Shown in pieces: positions 9,597-20,335 of a stretch of 64,000 bases of DNA. The notes beneath the pieces are model-generated. The model had not been told where the DNA came from, made no database searches, and was given only the letters and a program-made list of their open reading frames with translations. This DNA is from Myxococcales bacterium (GTDB lineage: Bacteria; Myxococcota_A; Polyangia; Polyangiales; Polyangiaceae), in contig CANJCO010000023.1 of NCBI GenBank assembly GCA_947473045.1, forward strand, positions 1-64,000. Reading direction: 5' to 3'. Position 1 is the stretch's first letter. Every line of letters begins with the position of its first letter. The position numbers and the translations under genes were made by a program.

Positions 9597-10426
9597 CACG
9601 GCGCGTAGTCGTCTTCGTCATCTTCGATCGGCAGGCTCGGCGCGAGGGCCTGCGGCGCTGCGCGGGCAGCGTCGACGTCGCTGCCGATCATCAGCGAGGG
9701 AGTTCCCCGCTCGCCTCGCGCGGTCGCTGCGGAATCGGCGCGCCGCGCGACATCGGCCAGCACGCCGCGCTCACGATTTCGCCGGCCCGGTCCGCTTGAA
9801 TCGACCCAGAAATAGCTGCGATCGCGCACATCGACGTGCACAAATCCGCTCACGGGATAGATGCCGACACCCAAAAAGCCAACCTCACGCGCGAACTTTG
9901 CGACGTCCTCGTCGGTTGCGCCCGGCACGACGAGATCCATCGCCCGGCCCTTACCGTGATTGGAGGCGCCCCCGCCATGCGGCTCGCGGTAGCCCGAGAT
10001 CACGCGGATTTCCTGGGCTGCGAAGTGCCGCTGCAGTCCGTAGACAACGTCGAGCAGGCGCGGCTCGACAGGATACGAGGCCGCTGCGCCGGGATCGCGC
10101 AGCAGGTGCGCGGCGCGGTCGAGATCACGCGCGGTAAATCCGCCGCTCTCCCCGAGCGCCGTCAACTCGGCGCGCTCCCGCGTGTTGAGCACCGACAGCA
10201 CCAGTTTGGGGCGTCCGTTGTCGTCGACCGGCGCGGTCTTGCCCTCCGCGGGCGCGTGCCACGCGCGAACGAACGCGTTGTAGGCCGGCACGTGCGGCCT
10301 CGTCGCCACGCGCGCGGCGGCCGGTTTTGGCTTGTTTTCCGCTGCGGCGCCGGCCGCGATCGCCACGCCGACCACAATCAGGGTGAGCGCGAGCGCGCGC
10401 GCAGGAAGCAGCCGCCTGGAAAGCAT
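9596..10426 (-). CDS. YcbK/DUF882-type murein peptidase (M15-like)
   Basis: This 276-residue exported protein has an N-terminal hydrophobic signal segment (residues 3-30). The domain that follows has the M15/VanY-like metal ligands of the YcbK family: SGYREPHGG, SNHGKGRAMDL and VHVDVRD. Enzymes of this family cleave peptidoglycan cross-links or stem peptides in the periplasm. The C terminus is a long acidic extension ending in DDEDD. The start at 10426 puts a run of G residues just upstream and gives a good signal peptide; a longer frame would begin 13 codons earlier. It is translationally coupled to the downstream Ser/Thr kinase gene. Confidence 0.82.
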   Translation of the reverse strand: MLSRRLLPARALALTLIVVGVAIAAGAAAENKPKPAAARVATRPHVPAYNAFVRAWHAPAEGKTAPVDDNGRPKLVLSVLNTRERAELTALGESGGFTARDLDRAAHLLRDPGAAASYPVEPRLLDVVYGLQRHFAAQEIRVISGYREPHGGGASNHGKGRAMDLVVPGATDEDVAKFAREVGFLGVGIYPVSGFVHVDVRDRSYFWVDSSGPGRRNRERGVLADVARRADSAATARGERGTPSLMIGSDVDAARAAPQALAPSLPIEDDEDDYAP

Positions 10427-10493
10427 CAACCCCCCGAACCTAGACAACGACGGGCTCGCTCGCAACCCGGGCGTGATCGCCTATGGTGGCGCC

Positions 10494-11094
10494 ATGCCTC
10501 TCGTTGTTGCCGCCTTCGCGCCGGAGCTTGGCGACCTCGCTGCGCGCGTGCGCACCGCGACGGTGGGGATCGGTCTCGTGGCTGCCGCTCACGGTGCCAC
10601 CCGCGCCCTCGCCGAGCGCCGTCCGGACGTGGTCATTCTGGTCGGAACCTGCGGAGCGTATGCCGAGTCCGGACTCGCCATCGGCGACGTCGTCGTGGCC
10701 TCGCGGGTGGTGCTCGCTTCTGCAGCGGCTGCCCGCGGCGACGGTGCGCTGCTGCCATCGATGACCTTGGCATTCGAACCCGATGCCTCGGTGTTTGAAG
10801 CGCTCGTCGCGCTTGGCGGCAAGCCGGCGGCGGTCGCCACCACGCTCGCGCTGACGACGACCGATTCGCTCGCGGTCGACCTGCAACGCTGCCTCGGCCC
10901 CGACGTCGAGCACCTCGAAGCTTATGCTGTGGCCCACGTCTGCGCGGCCCTCGGCGTGCCTTTCGCGGCGGTGTTCGCCGTCGCCAACGATGTGGGTCCC
11001 CGTGGCCGCGACCAGTGGCGCGCGCATCACAGCGCCGCGGAGGTTGCCGCAGCCGATTTGGTCTCGCGCTGGCTCTCGGCGCGCGGGCAGTCGA

Positions 11095-11111
<17 letters not shown>
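10494..11111 (+). CDS. mqnB: Futalosine hydrolase-like nucleosidase
   Basis: This 205-residue member of the PNP/UDP phosphorylase family has the nucleoside-binding segments VGTCGAY, TTTDSLAVD and LEAYAVAHVC, followed by VPFAAVFAVANDVGPRGRDQW. The last two resemble futalosine hydrolase (MqnB), which removes hypoxanthine from futalosine in the alternative menaquinone pathway. The pathway is common in Myxococcota, although no other mqn gene is present here. Other members of the superfamily, such as MTA/SAH nucleosidase, are possible, so the specificity is inferred. Its last 17 bases overlap the 3' end of the convergent lipoprotein gene. Confidence 0.65.
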
Positions 11112-12939
<1,828 letters not shown>

Positions 12940-12945
12940 GCCCCG

Positions 12946-13881
12946 ATGGCGTGGGTTCGCACGCTGTTGTCGCGCGTGCTCGAGGCCGTCGCCGTGGTGC
13001 TCGTGATGGCCTCGGTCGTGTTCTTCGCGATGCGCCTGTTGCCCGGCGATCCGGCGCGCCTCGTGCTGGGCGACGAAGCTGAGCCTGCGCAGCTCGCGGC
13101 GATTCGATTCAAGCTCGGCCTCGACGCGTCACTTCCTGTGCAGTATGCACGTTTTCTGAAGGGGCTCGCCACGCTCAACTGGGGCGAGTCGCTGCGGCAT
13201 CCGGGCGAAGCCGCGGCGTCGCGCGTGGCCGAATCGCTCGCGCCGACCGCGTCACTCGCTACGGTCGCGGTGCTGATGGGCGCGTCGGGCGGCATCGCGC
13301 TCGCGCTACTTTCGGTGGGGCCCTGGCTGGGCAGGCGCAGCGCGTGGATCGATCGCGCCACGACCGCGGTCGCCGCGACGCCGCTTCTGTCGTTCGCGCC
13401 GCTGCTCACGTTCGCGCTGGCCGCGCGCGCCCGAGTGGTGCCGCTCCCCGGCGATCCCGACGCAGGCCTCGGGGGCCTGCTGTTTGCGAGCGCCCTGCTC
13501 GCCGTGCCGCTCGGCGCGCAGGTGGCTCGCGTCTCGCGCGCCTCGCTCGGTGAGATCGCGCAGTCGCAGTTTCTGTCGGTGGCGCGCGCAAAGGGAGCGA
13601 CCTCGCTTCGCACGTGGGTCGTGCATGCCCTTCCGGTGGCGGCGGGGCCGATCGTCACCGTGGTGGCCTCGCAGCTCGGCGCGCTTTTGGGCGGCGCGGT
13701 CGTGCTCGAGCGCCTCTTCGAGCGGCCCGGGCTAGGCTCGCTGATCCTCGAAGCGTACGCGGCGCGCGACCTGCCCGTGCTGCAGGCCGCCATCATCGCC
13801 GCGGGCGGATTCTTCGTCGGCGCTCAAGTGGTCGCAGCCCTGGCCCACGCTGCGATCGACCCTCGCGTGAGGCGCCCGTGA
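12946..13881 (+). CDS. ABC transporter permease, oligopeptide/nickel type (DppB/OppB family)
   Basis: This 311-residue inner-membrane subunit has an N-terminal helix, the conserved RLLPGDPARLVLGDEA segment of DppB-type permeases, and about six membrane spans. The cytoplasmic EAA loop reads GEIAQSQFLSVARAKGA. It pairs with the next gene as the two membrane halves of a BPD_transp_1 importer for peptides, nickel or a similar solute. No solute-binding protein or ATPase gene is adjacent, which is unusual for this class. The stop overlaps the GTG start of the next gene. Confidence 0.9.
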   Translation: MAWVRTLLSRVLEAVAVVLVMASVVFFAMRLLPGDPARLVLGDEAEPAQLAAIRFKLGLDASLPVQYARFLKGLATLNWGESLRHPGEAAASRVAESLAPTASLATVAVLMGASGGIALALLSVGPWLGRRSAWIDRATTAVAATPLLSFAPLLTFALAARARVVPLPGDPDAGLGGLLFASALLAVPLGAQVARVSRASLGEIAQSQFLSVARAKGATSLRTWVVHALPVAAGPIVTVVASQLGALLGGAVVLERLFERPGLGSLILEAYAARDLPVLQAAIIAAGGFFVGAQVVAALAHAAIDPRVRRP

Positions 13882-14666
13882 TCCGCGCGCGACTGCTGCG
13901 GATCGTGCCGCTGGCGTTGCTCCTCGCGGTCTCAGGATGGCTCATCGCGCGCTCGCACGCGCAGCCCGATCGCGTTGACCTCGCGCGCGCATTTTCAGCG
14001 CCGACCGCTTCAGCGCTGCTCGGTCACGGTGAGGCCGGCGTCGATCTCGCGTCCGTCGTGCCTCACGCGATCGCGCGCGCCGCAGCGCTGGCGGTGGTCG
14101 TCGCGCTGGCGGGCTTCGCGCTCGGGGCTCCGCTGGGCGCGGCCGCGGCGCTGGCGCGCGGCACGTTCGAACGCGTCGTCGATCGCGCCTGCGATCTGGT
14201 GCAGTCGTTCCCTTCTTTTTTGCTCGCGCTCGCGGTGCTCTCCGCGGTGCGTTCGCCCAATCGCGTGCATCTTGCATGTGTTTTTGCGCTCACAGCCTGG
14301 GCGCCTTTCGCGCGGCTTTCGCTCGCCGAGGCCCGGGTGCTTCGGGGCGCGGCCTTCGTCGAGGCGGCGCGCGCGCTCGGAGCCTCGCGCTTGCGCGTGC
14401 TGGTCGTGCACGTGCTGCCGAACCTGATGGCGCCGCTCGCTGTTCAGCTGGGAGCGACCGCGGCCGCCATCGTCGTCAGCGAAGCGGCGCTTTCGTTCGT
14501 GGGTCTCGGTCCCCGCGACGGCGTATCGCTCGGAAGCGTCCTCGATCAGGGCGTTTTTGCGATGTTGCGCGCGCCGCATGTGCTCGCGGTAGGCTCGGTC
14601 GGCGTGTTCGTCACGAGCCTGTCGCTGCTCATTGCGGGGCGCGCTGCGGAGCCCCGCGCGCGTTAG
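13878..14666 (+). CDS. ABC transporter permease, oligopeptide/nickel type (DppC/OppC family)
   Basis: This 262-residue DppC-like partner of the preceding permease has an N-terminal membrane helix and then the BPD_transp_1 domain. The EAA loop contains RVLRGAAFVEAARALGAS, and the family segment SEAALSFVGLGPRDGVSLGSVLDQG is present. The usual N-terminal extension is short. The GTG start sits inside the upstream stop (GTGA at 13878-13881), so translation is coupled. The substrate cannot be assigned from the sequence. Confidence 0.9.
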   Translation: MIRARLLRIVPLALLLAVSGWLIARSHAQPDRVDLARAFSAPTASALLGHGEAGVDLASVVPHAIARAAALAVVVALAGFALGAPLGAAAALARGTFERVVDRACDLVQSFPSFLLALAVLSAVRSPNRVHLACVFALTAWAPFARLSLAEARVLRGAAFVEAARALGASRLRVLVVHVLPNLMAPLAVQLGATAAAIVVSEAALSFVGLGPRDGVSLGSVLDQGVFAMLRAPHVLAVGSVGVFVTSLSLLIAGRAAEPRAR

Positions 14667-14708
14667 CCCAGACCCGGCGGCGGCCGTGCTACGAACTTGC
14701 CTCACGCG

Positions 14709-15701
14709 ATGTTTCAACCTCAGCCGCTGCCACGAAAATACGAAGCTTGCCTGCGCGATCTCGCGTCGACCAACGCCGCCGTTCGCGCTTCTGCAGTGAC
14801 CGACGTCGTGCGTCACGTCACGGGCGACAGCGCCCTGCGCGCCGCCGTGGTGCCCTTGCTGGAGCGGGCGCTCTCGGACGAGGCCGCCGGCGTTCGTTCG
14901 GCCGCCGCCGTCGCCCTCGCCGATCTGGGGGCCGCAAGCGCCGTACCGCTGCTGCTCGCCGCGATCGAAGATGACGACGCGCACGTCCGGCAGATGGCCA
15001 TCAGCGCGCTCGGCGAGATCGGCGAGCCCCTGGCAGCCGCGCGCCTTTCGCGAGCCCTGTCCGATTCGCGTCCCGAAGTACGCTACCAGTCGATCATCGC
15101 ATTTGTGCGCGTTTGCCGCGACAAAGACGAGGTCGCCGCGGCGCTCGCGCGGGCCGCCGGTGATGATGACTTCAACATTCGCTACATCGCGCTGCGCCTC
15201 GCCGAAGAGCACGGCATCACGGGCGGCGGCGTGCTCGAATGCGCAGCGAAGTCTTTGTCGGATGCCGCTTCCGAGGTCCGCGCCGCAGCCGCGATCCTGC
15301 TCGCGAAGTCGGGCGACGCGCGCGGCCACGCGCTCGTGCTCGCGATCGTTCGCGGAGACGTTTCGGTGCAAAAGGAAGACGAGCGCGAGGCCGTTGAGCT
15401 TGCGGGCGCCGAAAACCTCGCCGCCGCGGTGCCTGCCCTCGAGCGCCGCGCGTTCGGGCTGGCGGCCAAGCTGACTGATACATGTAGTTTCCACGCAATC
15501 GTCGCGTTGGCGCGTATGGGGCACCCGCGGGCGGTGGCCTCGATCGACGCCGACTTGCGTGCCTCGTCGGCGCGCCGTCGGCAGGCCGGCGTGGTCGCCG
15601 CGGGTCGCGCAAAGCTCGCGTCGATGCGCGCGCTCATCGCCTCCGCGACCGACGTCGATGCGCAGCTGCGCGATGAGGCGCTCGCCTCGCTCGGCGCATG
15701 A
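14709..15701 (+). CDS. HEAT-repeat protein
   Basis: This 330-residue soluble protein is built of roughly nine to ten HEAT/PBS-lyase-type helical repeats, for example EAAGVRSAAAVALADLG and DAHVRQMAISALGEIG. It has no signal or membrane segment. Such scaffolds bind proteins or modify phycobilin-like partners, but nothing here points to a specific target. The ATG at 14709 is preferred over an in-frame TTG at 14697. The stop overlaps the start of the next gene (ATGA), so this is the first gene of a three-gene coupled unit. Confidence 0.85.
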   Translation: MFQPQPLPRKYEACLRDLASTNAAVRASAVTDVVRHVTGDSALRAAVVPLLERALSDEAAGVRSAAAVALADLGAASAVPLLLAAIEDDDAHVRQMAISALGEIGEPLAAARLSRALSDSRPEVRYQSIIAFVRVCRDKDEVAAALARAAGDDDFNIRYIALRLAEEHGITGGGVLECAAKSLSDAASEVRAAAAILLAKSGDARGHALVLAIVRGDVSVQKEDEREAVELAGAENLAAAVPALERRAFGLAAKLTDTCSFHAIVALARMGHPRAVASIDADLRASSARRRQAGVVAAGRAKLASMRALIASATDVDAQLRDEALASLGA

Positions 15702-16588
15702 GCTCCGCCGATCTGCGCTGGGCCTTCGACGCGGTCGACCGGAGCGGTGAGCGCGCCCTGTCGCTTCGGTGGTCGCTTCGCGATCGCTGCGCGGTGAGCG
15801 CGGTGGCGTTTGAGCGAGGGCGGCGCCCGGTGGCTGCCTCCCTCAGCCTGCCGCGCGACGAGGCCGGCTTCGTGGGCGGCGGCGTGCATGCCGGGGTCGG
15901 GCCGTGCGTACTCGCCCGCGACGGGGCGCGTGTGGCTCTCGGCGCCGGCCCGCAGCGACTCGCGTGCGAAGTCGCGTTCTCGGGCTCGGGCGCTGGCGGC
16001 GACGTTGCCCCGTCGGGCCTCTCGCGCCTCCTCGGCGCCGGAATCGCCTCGCCGATGGTCCGCCTCGCCGTTGACGGAACGGCCACCGTTCGTGGCGAGG
16101 TGTGGCCGATCGCAGGCTGGCACGGCGCGCTCACATCGCGATCCGCCGCGCTGCGCCCGCGCGCGCTCGTCTCGGGCAGCTGCAGCGTGTGGCAAGACGG
16201 GCTGAACGCCGCGTTCGGAGGCGGCACCGAACGCCTTCGCGTCGCGGGAGCTCCTGTCGACGCGCGGGTGCTCAGCTTGACCGTTGACGGCGCGCGCCAC
16301 GCGTTCGGGCGCGTCACCGGTGACGTTTCGATGCGACGGTGGCGCTTCGAGGCGCCTGGCCAGGGCGCTTCGCTTCGCGGTGAGATATGGGCCGATACGG
16401 CTGATTTCGCGGGTCTCCGCGAGCCTTTCGGGCCAGGCGACCGGCTCTTTTCGCTTGTTTCGCTCTTCGCTCAGGCCCGCATCGAACTTACCCGGCCCGG
16501 GCACGCGCCGCTCGTGCTGCGCAGCACGTGCGCCGCGCTCGAAATCGGCACGCGCGACCCCAACCACGGAATCGAGATAATTGCATGA
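15698..16588 (+). CDS. Conserved-looking protein of unknown function
   Basis: This 296-residue soluble protein was not recognised. It is rich in beta-forming segments and has no clear catalytic motif, signal peptide or membrane span. Notable stretches are GEVWPIAGWHGAL and the C-terminal CAALEIGTRDPNHGIEI. The start (ATGA) overlaps the HEAT-repeat gene, and its own end overlaps the following membrane-protein gene the same way, so the three products are probably made in fixed proportion and may work together. Confidence 0.75.
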   Translation: MSSADLRWAFDAVDRSGERALSLRWSLRDRCAVSAVAFERGRRPVAASLSLPRDEAGFVGGGVHAGVGPCVLARDGARVALGAGPQRLACEVAFSGSGAGGDVAPSGLSRLLGAGIASPMVRLAVDGTATVRGEVWPIAGWHGALTSRSAALRPRALVSGSCSVWQDGLNAAFGGGTERLRVAGAPVDARVLSLTVDGARHAFGRVTGDVSMRRWRFEAPGQGASLRGEIWADTADFAGLREPFGPGDRLFSLVSLFAQARIELTRPGHAPLVLRSTCAALEIGTRDPNHGIEIIA

Positions 16589-17076
16589 TGCATAGAATTC
16601 GCGTCGCGGCCGCCGCGCTGTCGCTGCTCGCCGCGGCAGTGTGGCTGGGCGGCATATTGGTGCTCGGCGCGATCGTCGCGCCGCTCGTGTTCCGCGTGGT
16701 TCACGCGCCCGAAAGCGCCGACGCGATGACGCGCGTGTTTCTTACGTTCGACAAAATTGCCATGAGCGCCGCGGTGCTGATCGCAGTCTGCGAGATCGTC
16801 GGATCGCGCACGGCTCCGGTGCGACGCATCGATCTGGCCCGCTTCGCGGCCTCCGCAGTGGCCTCGGCGCTGGCGTTCACCCAAGGCCTCTGGCTCTCTC
16901 CGCAGATCGCGCACTTGCACACGGCCGGCGCCGTGCGGGGTTCGGGCGAACTCGGAAGGGCGCTCGACGCCGCGCATCACCTCTCCGAACTTTGCGGCAA
17001 ATCCGAGTCCGCCGCGCTCGTCGGCTTTGTGGTGCTCTCTGTCGCAGCCCTCGCCCAGCGGCGCCCCGAACCCTGA
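16585..17076 (+). CDS. DUF4149-like membrane protein
   Basis: This 163-residue integral membrane protein has four predicted spans. The first begins AAAVWLGGILVLGAIVAPLVF and others lie around residues 55-75, 85-105 and 140-160. The layout resembles DUF4149/TMEM205-like proteins, whose role is not established. The start ATGATG overlaps the upstream stop. It closes the coupled HEAT/unknown/membrane unit, and a 272-base gap with a promoter follows. Confidence 0.75.
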   Translation: MMHRIRVAAAALSLLAAAVWLGGILVLGAIVAPLVFRVVHAPESADAMTRVFLTFDKIAMSAAVLIAVCEIVGSRTAPVRRIDLARFAASAVASALAFTQGLWLSPQIAHLHTAGAVRGSGELGRALDAAHHLSELCGKSESAALVGFVVLSVAALAQRRPEP

Positions 17077-17141
17077 CCCCGCCGGCGCGCCTTCAAACGT
17101 CCTTTGCGTTTCAACGTCGTCGCGAAGCGCTCACGCCGCTG

Positions 17142-17169
17142 TTGACGATTTGCGCTGTGCAGGTATACT
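17142..17169 (+). promoter_or_regulatory. Sigma-70-type promoter before the lipoprotein gene at 17349
   Basis: A -35 hexamer TTGACG (17142-17147) and a -10 hexamer TATACT (17164-17169) are separated by 16 bases, a near-consensus housekeeping promoter that is unusual in this GC-rich window. Transcription from it would give a leader of about 170 bases before the ATG at 17349. The gap 17077-17348 shows nothing else that I can name. Confidence 0.65.
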
Positions 17170-17348
17170 GCGCGCGCCTTTCCCGAAGCGCGCACAGCCG
17201 GCTTGCCTGCTTGCACATTCCCGAAAGCACGTCAGGTTTAGCGTCGCGGACTTTCTTAGTGAAACCGCGAACTCATAAAAATCGCTCGAATCCTCGTGGT
17301 TTCGGCGTTTCGCTTGCGGCGCTTGCCGCGTGTTTACTGGAGGCTCTC

Positions 17349-18086
17349 ATGCAGTTGATCAAGGGAATGATGGTCGCGGCTTCGGCGGCGCTTGTGGTTG
17401 CGATGGCAGAAGGCTGCACCTCGACGGTCACCGTGACCGATCCGCCCGATTCGGGCACGTCTGGCAAAGACAGCGGCTCCCCCGTTGTCGACAGCGGCGT
17501 CAAGAAGGATTCGTCCGTGGCTCCCCCGGCCGACGGCGGCGACCCGGGCGCTTGCGCTCCTGGCGACGTGAGCAGCTACATGCCCACCTACGTCCCCGCG
17601 GCCAGGACGCCCGGCGCGTGCACCCAGCAGGCAATCACCGACTTCGACAACAAGTGCCTCGGCGCGAACGCGACGAACGCCGACTGCAGCGCGTGGGCCA
17701 AGGCCAACGCCAACTGCGGCAAGTGCCTCGAGAGCCAGGATTCGGCCGCCAAGTACGGCCCGCTCATCCTCCACACCGGCTACTACTCCCTCAACATCGG
17801 CGGCTGCTTCGAGCTCGCCGGTGACAAGACCTGCGGCGCCGCCATCGCGGCTCCCCAGGGCTGCACCGACGCCGCGTGCGCCGCGAACTGCCCGGTCTCC
17901 GACCAGGCGTCATTCGACGCGTTCACCGCTTGCGGCACGGCCGCTGAGAAGGGCAACTGCAAGAAGTACGTCGACGCGGCCCAGGCCTGCGAGCAGGCCG
18001 ACGGCGGCGTTGGCGTCGCGAAGTGCACCGGCTGGCAGGACTTCGAGTCCGGCTTCCTGCAGATCGCCGGCGCGTTCTGCCTCTGA
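17349..18086 (+). CDS. Cys-rich secreted lipoprotein
   Basis: This 245-residue lipoprotein has a signal ending MAEGC, a Ser/Asp/Gly linker (DSGTSGKDSGSP) and a domain with about fourteen Cys (for example ANANCGKCLESQD and CTDAACAANCP) that are probably disulfide-bonded outside the cytoplasm. No enzyme motif is visible. GGAGG at 17339-17343 is an ideal ribosome site five bases before the ATG, and a strong promoter lies at 17142-17169, so it is likely highly expressed. A stable terminator follows. Confidence 0.85.
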   Translation: MQLIKGMMVAASAALVVAMAEGCTSTVTVTDPPDSGTSGKDSGSPVVDSGVKKDSSVAPPADGGDPGACAPGDVSSYMPTYVPAARTPGACTQQAITDFDNKCLGANATNADCSAWAKANANCGKCLESQDSAAKYGPLILHTGYYSLNIGGCFELAGDKTCGAAIAAPQGCTDAACAANCPVSDQASFDAFTACGTAAEKGNCKKYVDAAQACEQADGGVGVAKCTGWQDFESGFLQIAGAFCL

Positions 18087-18118
18087 TCGAATCGAACCCG
18101 TAAGGGTTTGACCGCGAG

Positions 18119-18147
18119 CGGGCGGGGCCTTCGGGCTCTGCCCGTTT
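18119..18147 (+). terminator. Hairpin terminator after the Cys-rich lipoprotein gene
   Basis: An 11-bp GC-rich stem (18119-18129 with 18134-18144, two G-U pairs) closes on a TTCG tetraloop and is followed by TTT. It lies 33 bases after the stop codon. Confidence 0.75.
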
Positions 18148-18250
18148 CGCGTTTGTGCGCCCGTTTCGTCGCTGAAAAACGTGATCCGTCGCGGCCGCGC
18201 TCGCCGAGAAACACTAGACAAGCTGCGGGCGCTGGTTCACAAGATCGAGC

Positions 18251-19129
18251 ATGAATTACCGCGCGCCCTTTCTTTGTGCCCTGGCCGCCATCGGCGCCGC
18301 GGGCGGCTTCATGGCCGCTTGCAGCTCCGACCCGACCGTGACCACTCCCGATCCGGGCGTCGACAGCGGCACCGATACGGGCTCGGTAACAGTCGACGCC
18401 GGCAAGCCCGACTCGGCCAAGCCGCCCCTGCCGGTCTGCACCAAAAACGGCATCAAGGGCGAGTGTGACGTCGTCTCGCAAAACTGCCCCAACAACGGCG
18501 AGTGCGCGGTGGTGCCCGCCGACGCCGGCCCGCAAGTGACCAAGTGTCAGCCGAAGGGAACAGGCAGCATCGTCGAGGGCGATCTGTGCACGAAGGTCGG
18601 AAACGACAACCCGTGCGTGGCCGGGCTCGAGTGCCTCGGCTCCAAGGGCAATGCGCGCTGCTCGCGTCACTGCTGCAGCGACACGAGCCAGTGTGGCACG
18701 AGCCCTGACGGCCTCATCGGCGTATGCACGCTCAACATCGTCGACAGCAAGACGCAGACGCCGCTCTACGAGGTCTGCCTCTACGCAAAGCCGTGTCAGC
18801 CGTTCGGCCTTCAGGCGTGCCCGTCGGGCCAAACCTGCCTCGTTCAAGACGCGGTCGGCACTGCCATTTGCATCGACATATTCAATCCCCCGGGCAAGAA
18901 AGACGGCGAGTCGTGCACGAGCGCCAACGAGTGCCAGGACGGCATGATGTGCGTCGGCACCCCGGGCGTCTGCACGTTCACGTGCTTCGGCAAGGGCAAG
19001 TCGCCGCCGTTCGACGCAGGCGGCCTCGGCCCCTCTTCGCCAGCGGGCCTCGGCGGTTGTCCCCCAAACCAGGTGTGCGGCGTGTCGTCGATTAAGGGTC
19101 TGCCCGACTGGCTCAAGACCTGCCAATGA
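18251..19129 (+). CDS. Cys-rich secreted lipoprotein
   Basis: This 292-residue lipoprotein has a signal with lipobox MAAC, an Asp/Gly/Thr linker and about 24 Cys in a modular arrangement (CDVVSQNCPNNGECAV, CSRHCCSDTSQCG, CTSANECQDGMMCVG). This pattern is typical of myxobacterial surface proteins of unknown function. It resembles the neighbouring lipoprotein at 17349 in layout but not in sequence. It lies 47 bases before the dehydrogenase operon and has no obvious link to it. Confidence 0.85.
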   Translation: MNYRAPFLCALAAIGAAGGFMAACSSDPTVTTPDPGVDSGTDTGSVTVDAGKPDSAKPPLPVCTKNGIKGECDVVSQNCPNNGECAVVPADAGPQVTKCQPKGTGSIVEGDLCTKVGNDNPCVAGLECLGSKGNARCSRHCCSDTSQCGTSPDGLIGVCTLNIVDSKTQTPLYEVCLYAKPCQPFGLQACPSGQTCLVQDAVGTAICIDIFNPPGKKDGESCTSANECQDGMMCVGTPGVCTFTCFGKGKSPPFDAGGLGPSSPAGLGGCPPNQVCGVSSIKGLPDWLKTCQ

Positions 19130-19176
19130 CAATCGTTGAGCGCGCGGCACTCTGCGAATAGAGTGCCGCCCGCCCG

Positions 19177-20301
19177 ATGACCATTCCCGAATTCGATCTC
19201 CCCGAGTCCGCGCCCGACGTCGGTCTCCTGCGTGTTTTGCGTGACGACGGCTCGACGGATCCGGCCACCGACGCCGGACTGCCCGCCGCTACGCTCCTGC
19301 GGGCCTATCGCGAAATGCGCAAGCTGCGCCTCATCGACGCGCGCATGATCGTGCTGCAGCGTCAGGGGCGCGTTGGCTTTTATGGCGCCTGCACAGGGCA
19401 GGAGGCCGTGCCGATCGCCACGGGCCTCGTGCTCCAGGCGCAAGACTGGGTGTTCCCCGCGCTGCGCGAGCAGAGCGTGATGCTCGTGCGCGGGTTTCCG
19501 CTCGTGCAGTTCATCGGGCAGGTGTTCGGCAACAGCGCCGACGTGCTCAAGGGCCGCCAGATGCCGAGCCATCACTCCGGTCGGAGCGTCAACCAGGTCT
19601 CGTGGTCGTCGTGCATCGGCCCGCAGGTGCCGCAAGCGGTGGGCTGCGCGTGGGCCATGAAGCTGAAGAAGGTAGCCGGGGTTTCGGTAGGCTATTGCGG
19701 CGACGGCGCCACGAGCCAGCCCGATTTTCACAACGCGATGAACTTCGCGGGCGTGTTCAAGGTGCCGGCGATCATCGTCTGCCAAAACAACCACTGGTCG
19801 ATCAGCGTCCCGACGTCGCGTCAGACCGCGTCGAAGACGCTCGCGGTAAAGGGCCGCGCCTACGGCGTTCCAAGCGTGCGGGTCGACGGCAACGATTTGC
19901 TCGCCATGCACAAAGTCATGAGCGAGGCGGCCGATCGCGCGCGCAATGGCGGCGGGCCGACGTTCATCGAGGCGCTGACGTATCGAATCGGAGCGCACTC
20001 CACGAGCGACGACCCTTCGCGGTATCGCAGCGACGAAGAGGTTGCCTCGTGGCAAAAGAAAGACCCGCTCGATCGCCTGCGAAAGCACCTCGCGCTGCTT
20101 GGCCTCGTCGACGACGCGAGCGACGTCACGCTCGACAACGCGCTGTCGGCGGAAATTGCCGCGGCGGTCAACGAGGTCGAGGCCATGCCTGCGCCCGACC
20201 GCGCTTCGCTCTTCGACGACGTCTACGCCGAGCTCCCGTGGAACCTGCGCGAGCAGCGCGACGAGCTCCTCCGACTTCCTCCCGCACCGATGCACAACTA
20301 G
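19177..20301 (+). CDS. 2-oxoacid dehydrogenase E1 alpha subunit (branched-chain/pyruvate type)
   Basis: E1 alpha decarboxylates a 2-oxoacid with thiamine diphosphate and passes the acyl group to E2 lipoamide. The 374-residue protein has the ThDP/Mg motif starting GDG at 175-177 and ending NN at 204-205, plus GFYGACTGQEA. The segment YRIGAHSTSDDPSRYR is closest to the branched-chain (BCKDH) type, but pyruvate-specific enzymes of the alpha2beta2 class also share it. The dihydrolipoyl dehydrogenase gene follows after 34 bases. The E1 beta and E2 genes expected between them are absent from the window. Confidence 0.92.
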   Translation: MTIPEFDLPESAPDVGLLRVLRDDGSTDPATDAGLPAATLLRAYREMRKLRLIDARMIVLQRQGRVGFYGACTGQEAVPIATGLVLQAQDWVFPALREQSVMLVRGFPLVQFIGQVFGNSADVLKGRQMPSHHSGRSVNQVSWSSCIGPQVPQAVGCAWAMKLKKVAGVSVGYCGDGATSQPDFHNAMNFAGVFKVPAIIVCQNNHWSISVPTSRQTASKTLAVKGRAYGVPSVRVDGNDLLAMHKVMSEAADRARNGGGPTFIEALTYRIGAHSTSDDPSRYRSDEEVASWQKKDPLDRLRKHLALLGLVDDASDVTLDNALSAEIAAAVNEVEAMPAPDRASLFDDVYAELPWNLREQRDELLRLPPAPMHN

Positions 20302-20335
20302 CGCCTCGCGCGCGTCTCGACCCTACAGGAACATC

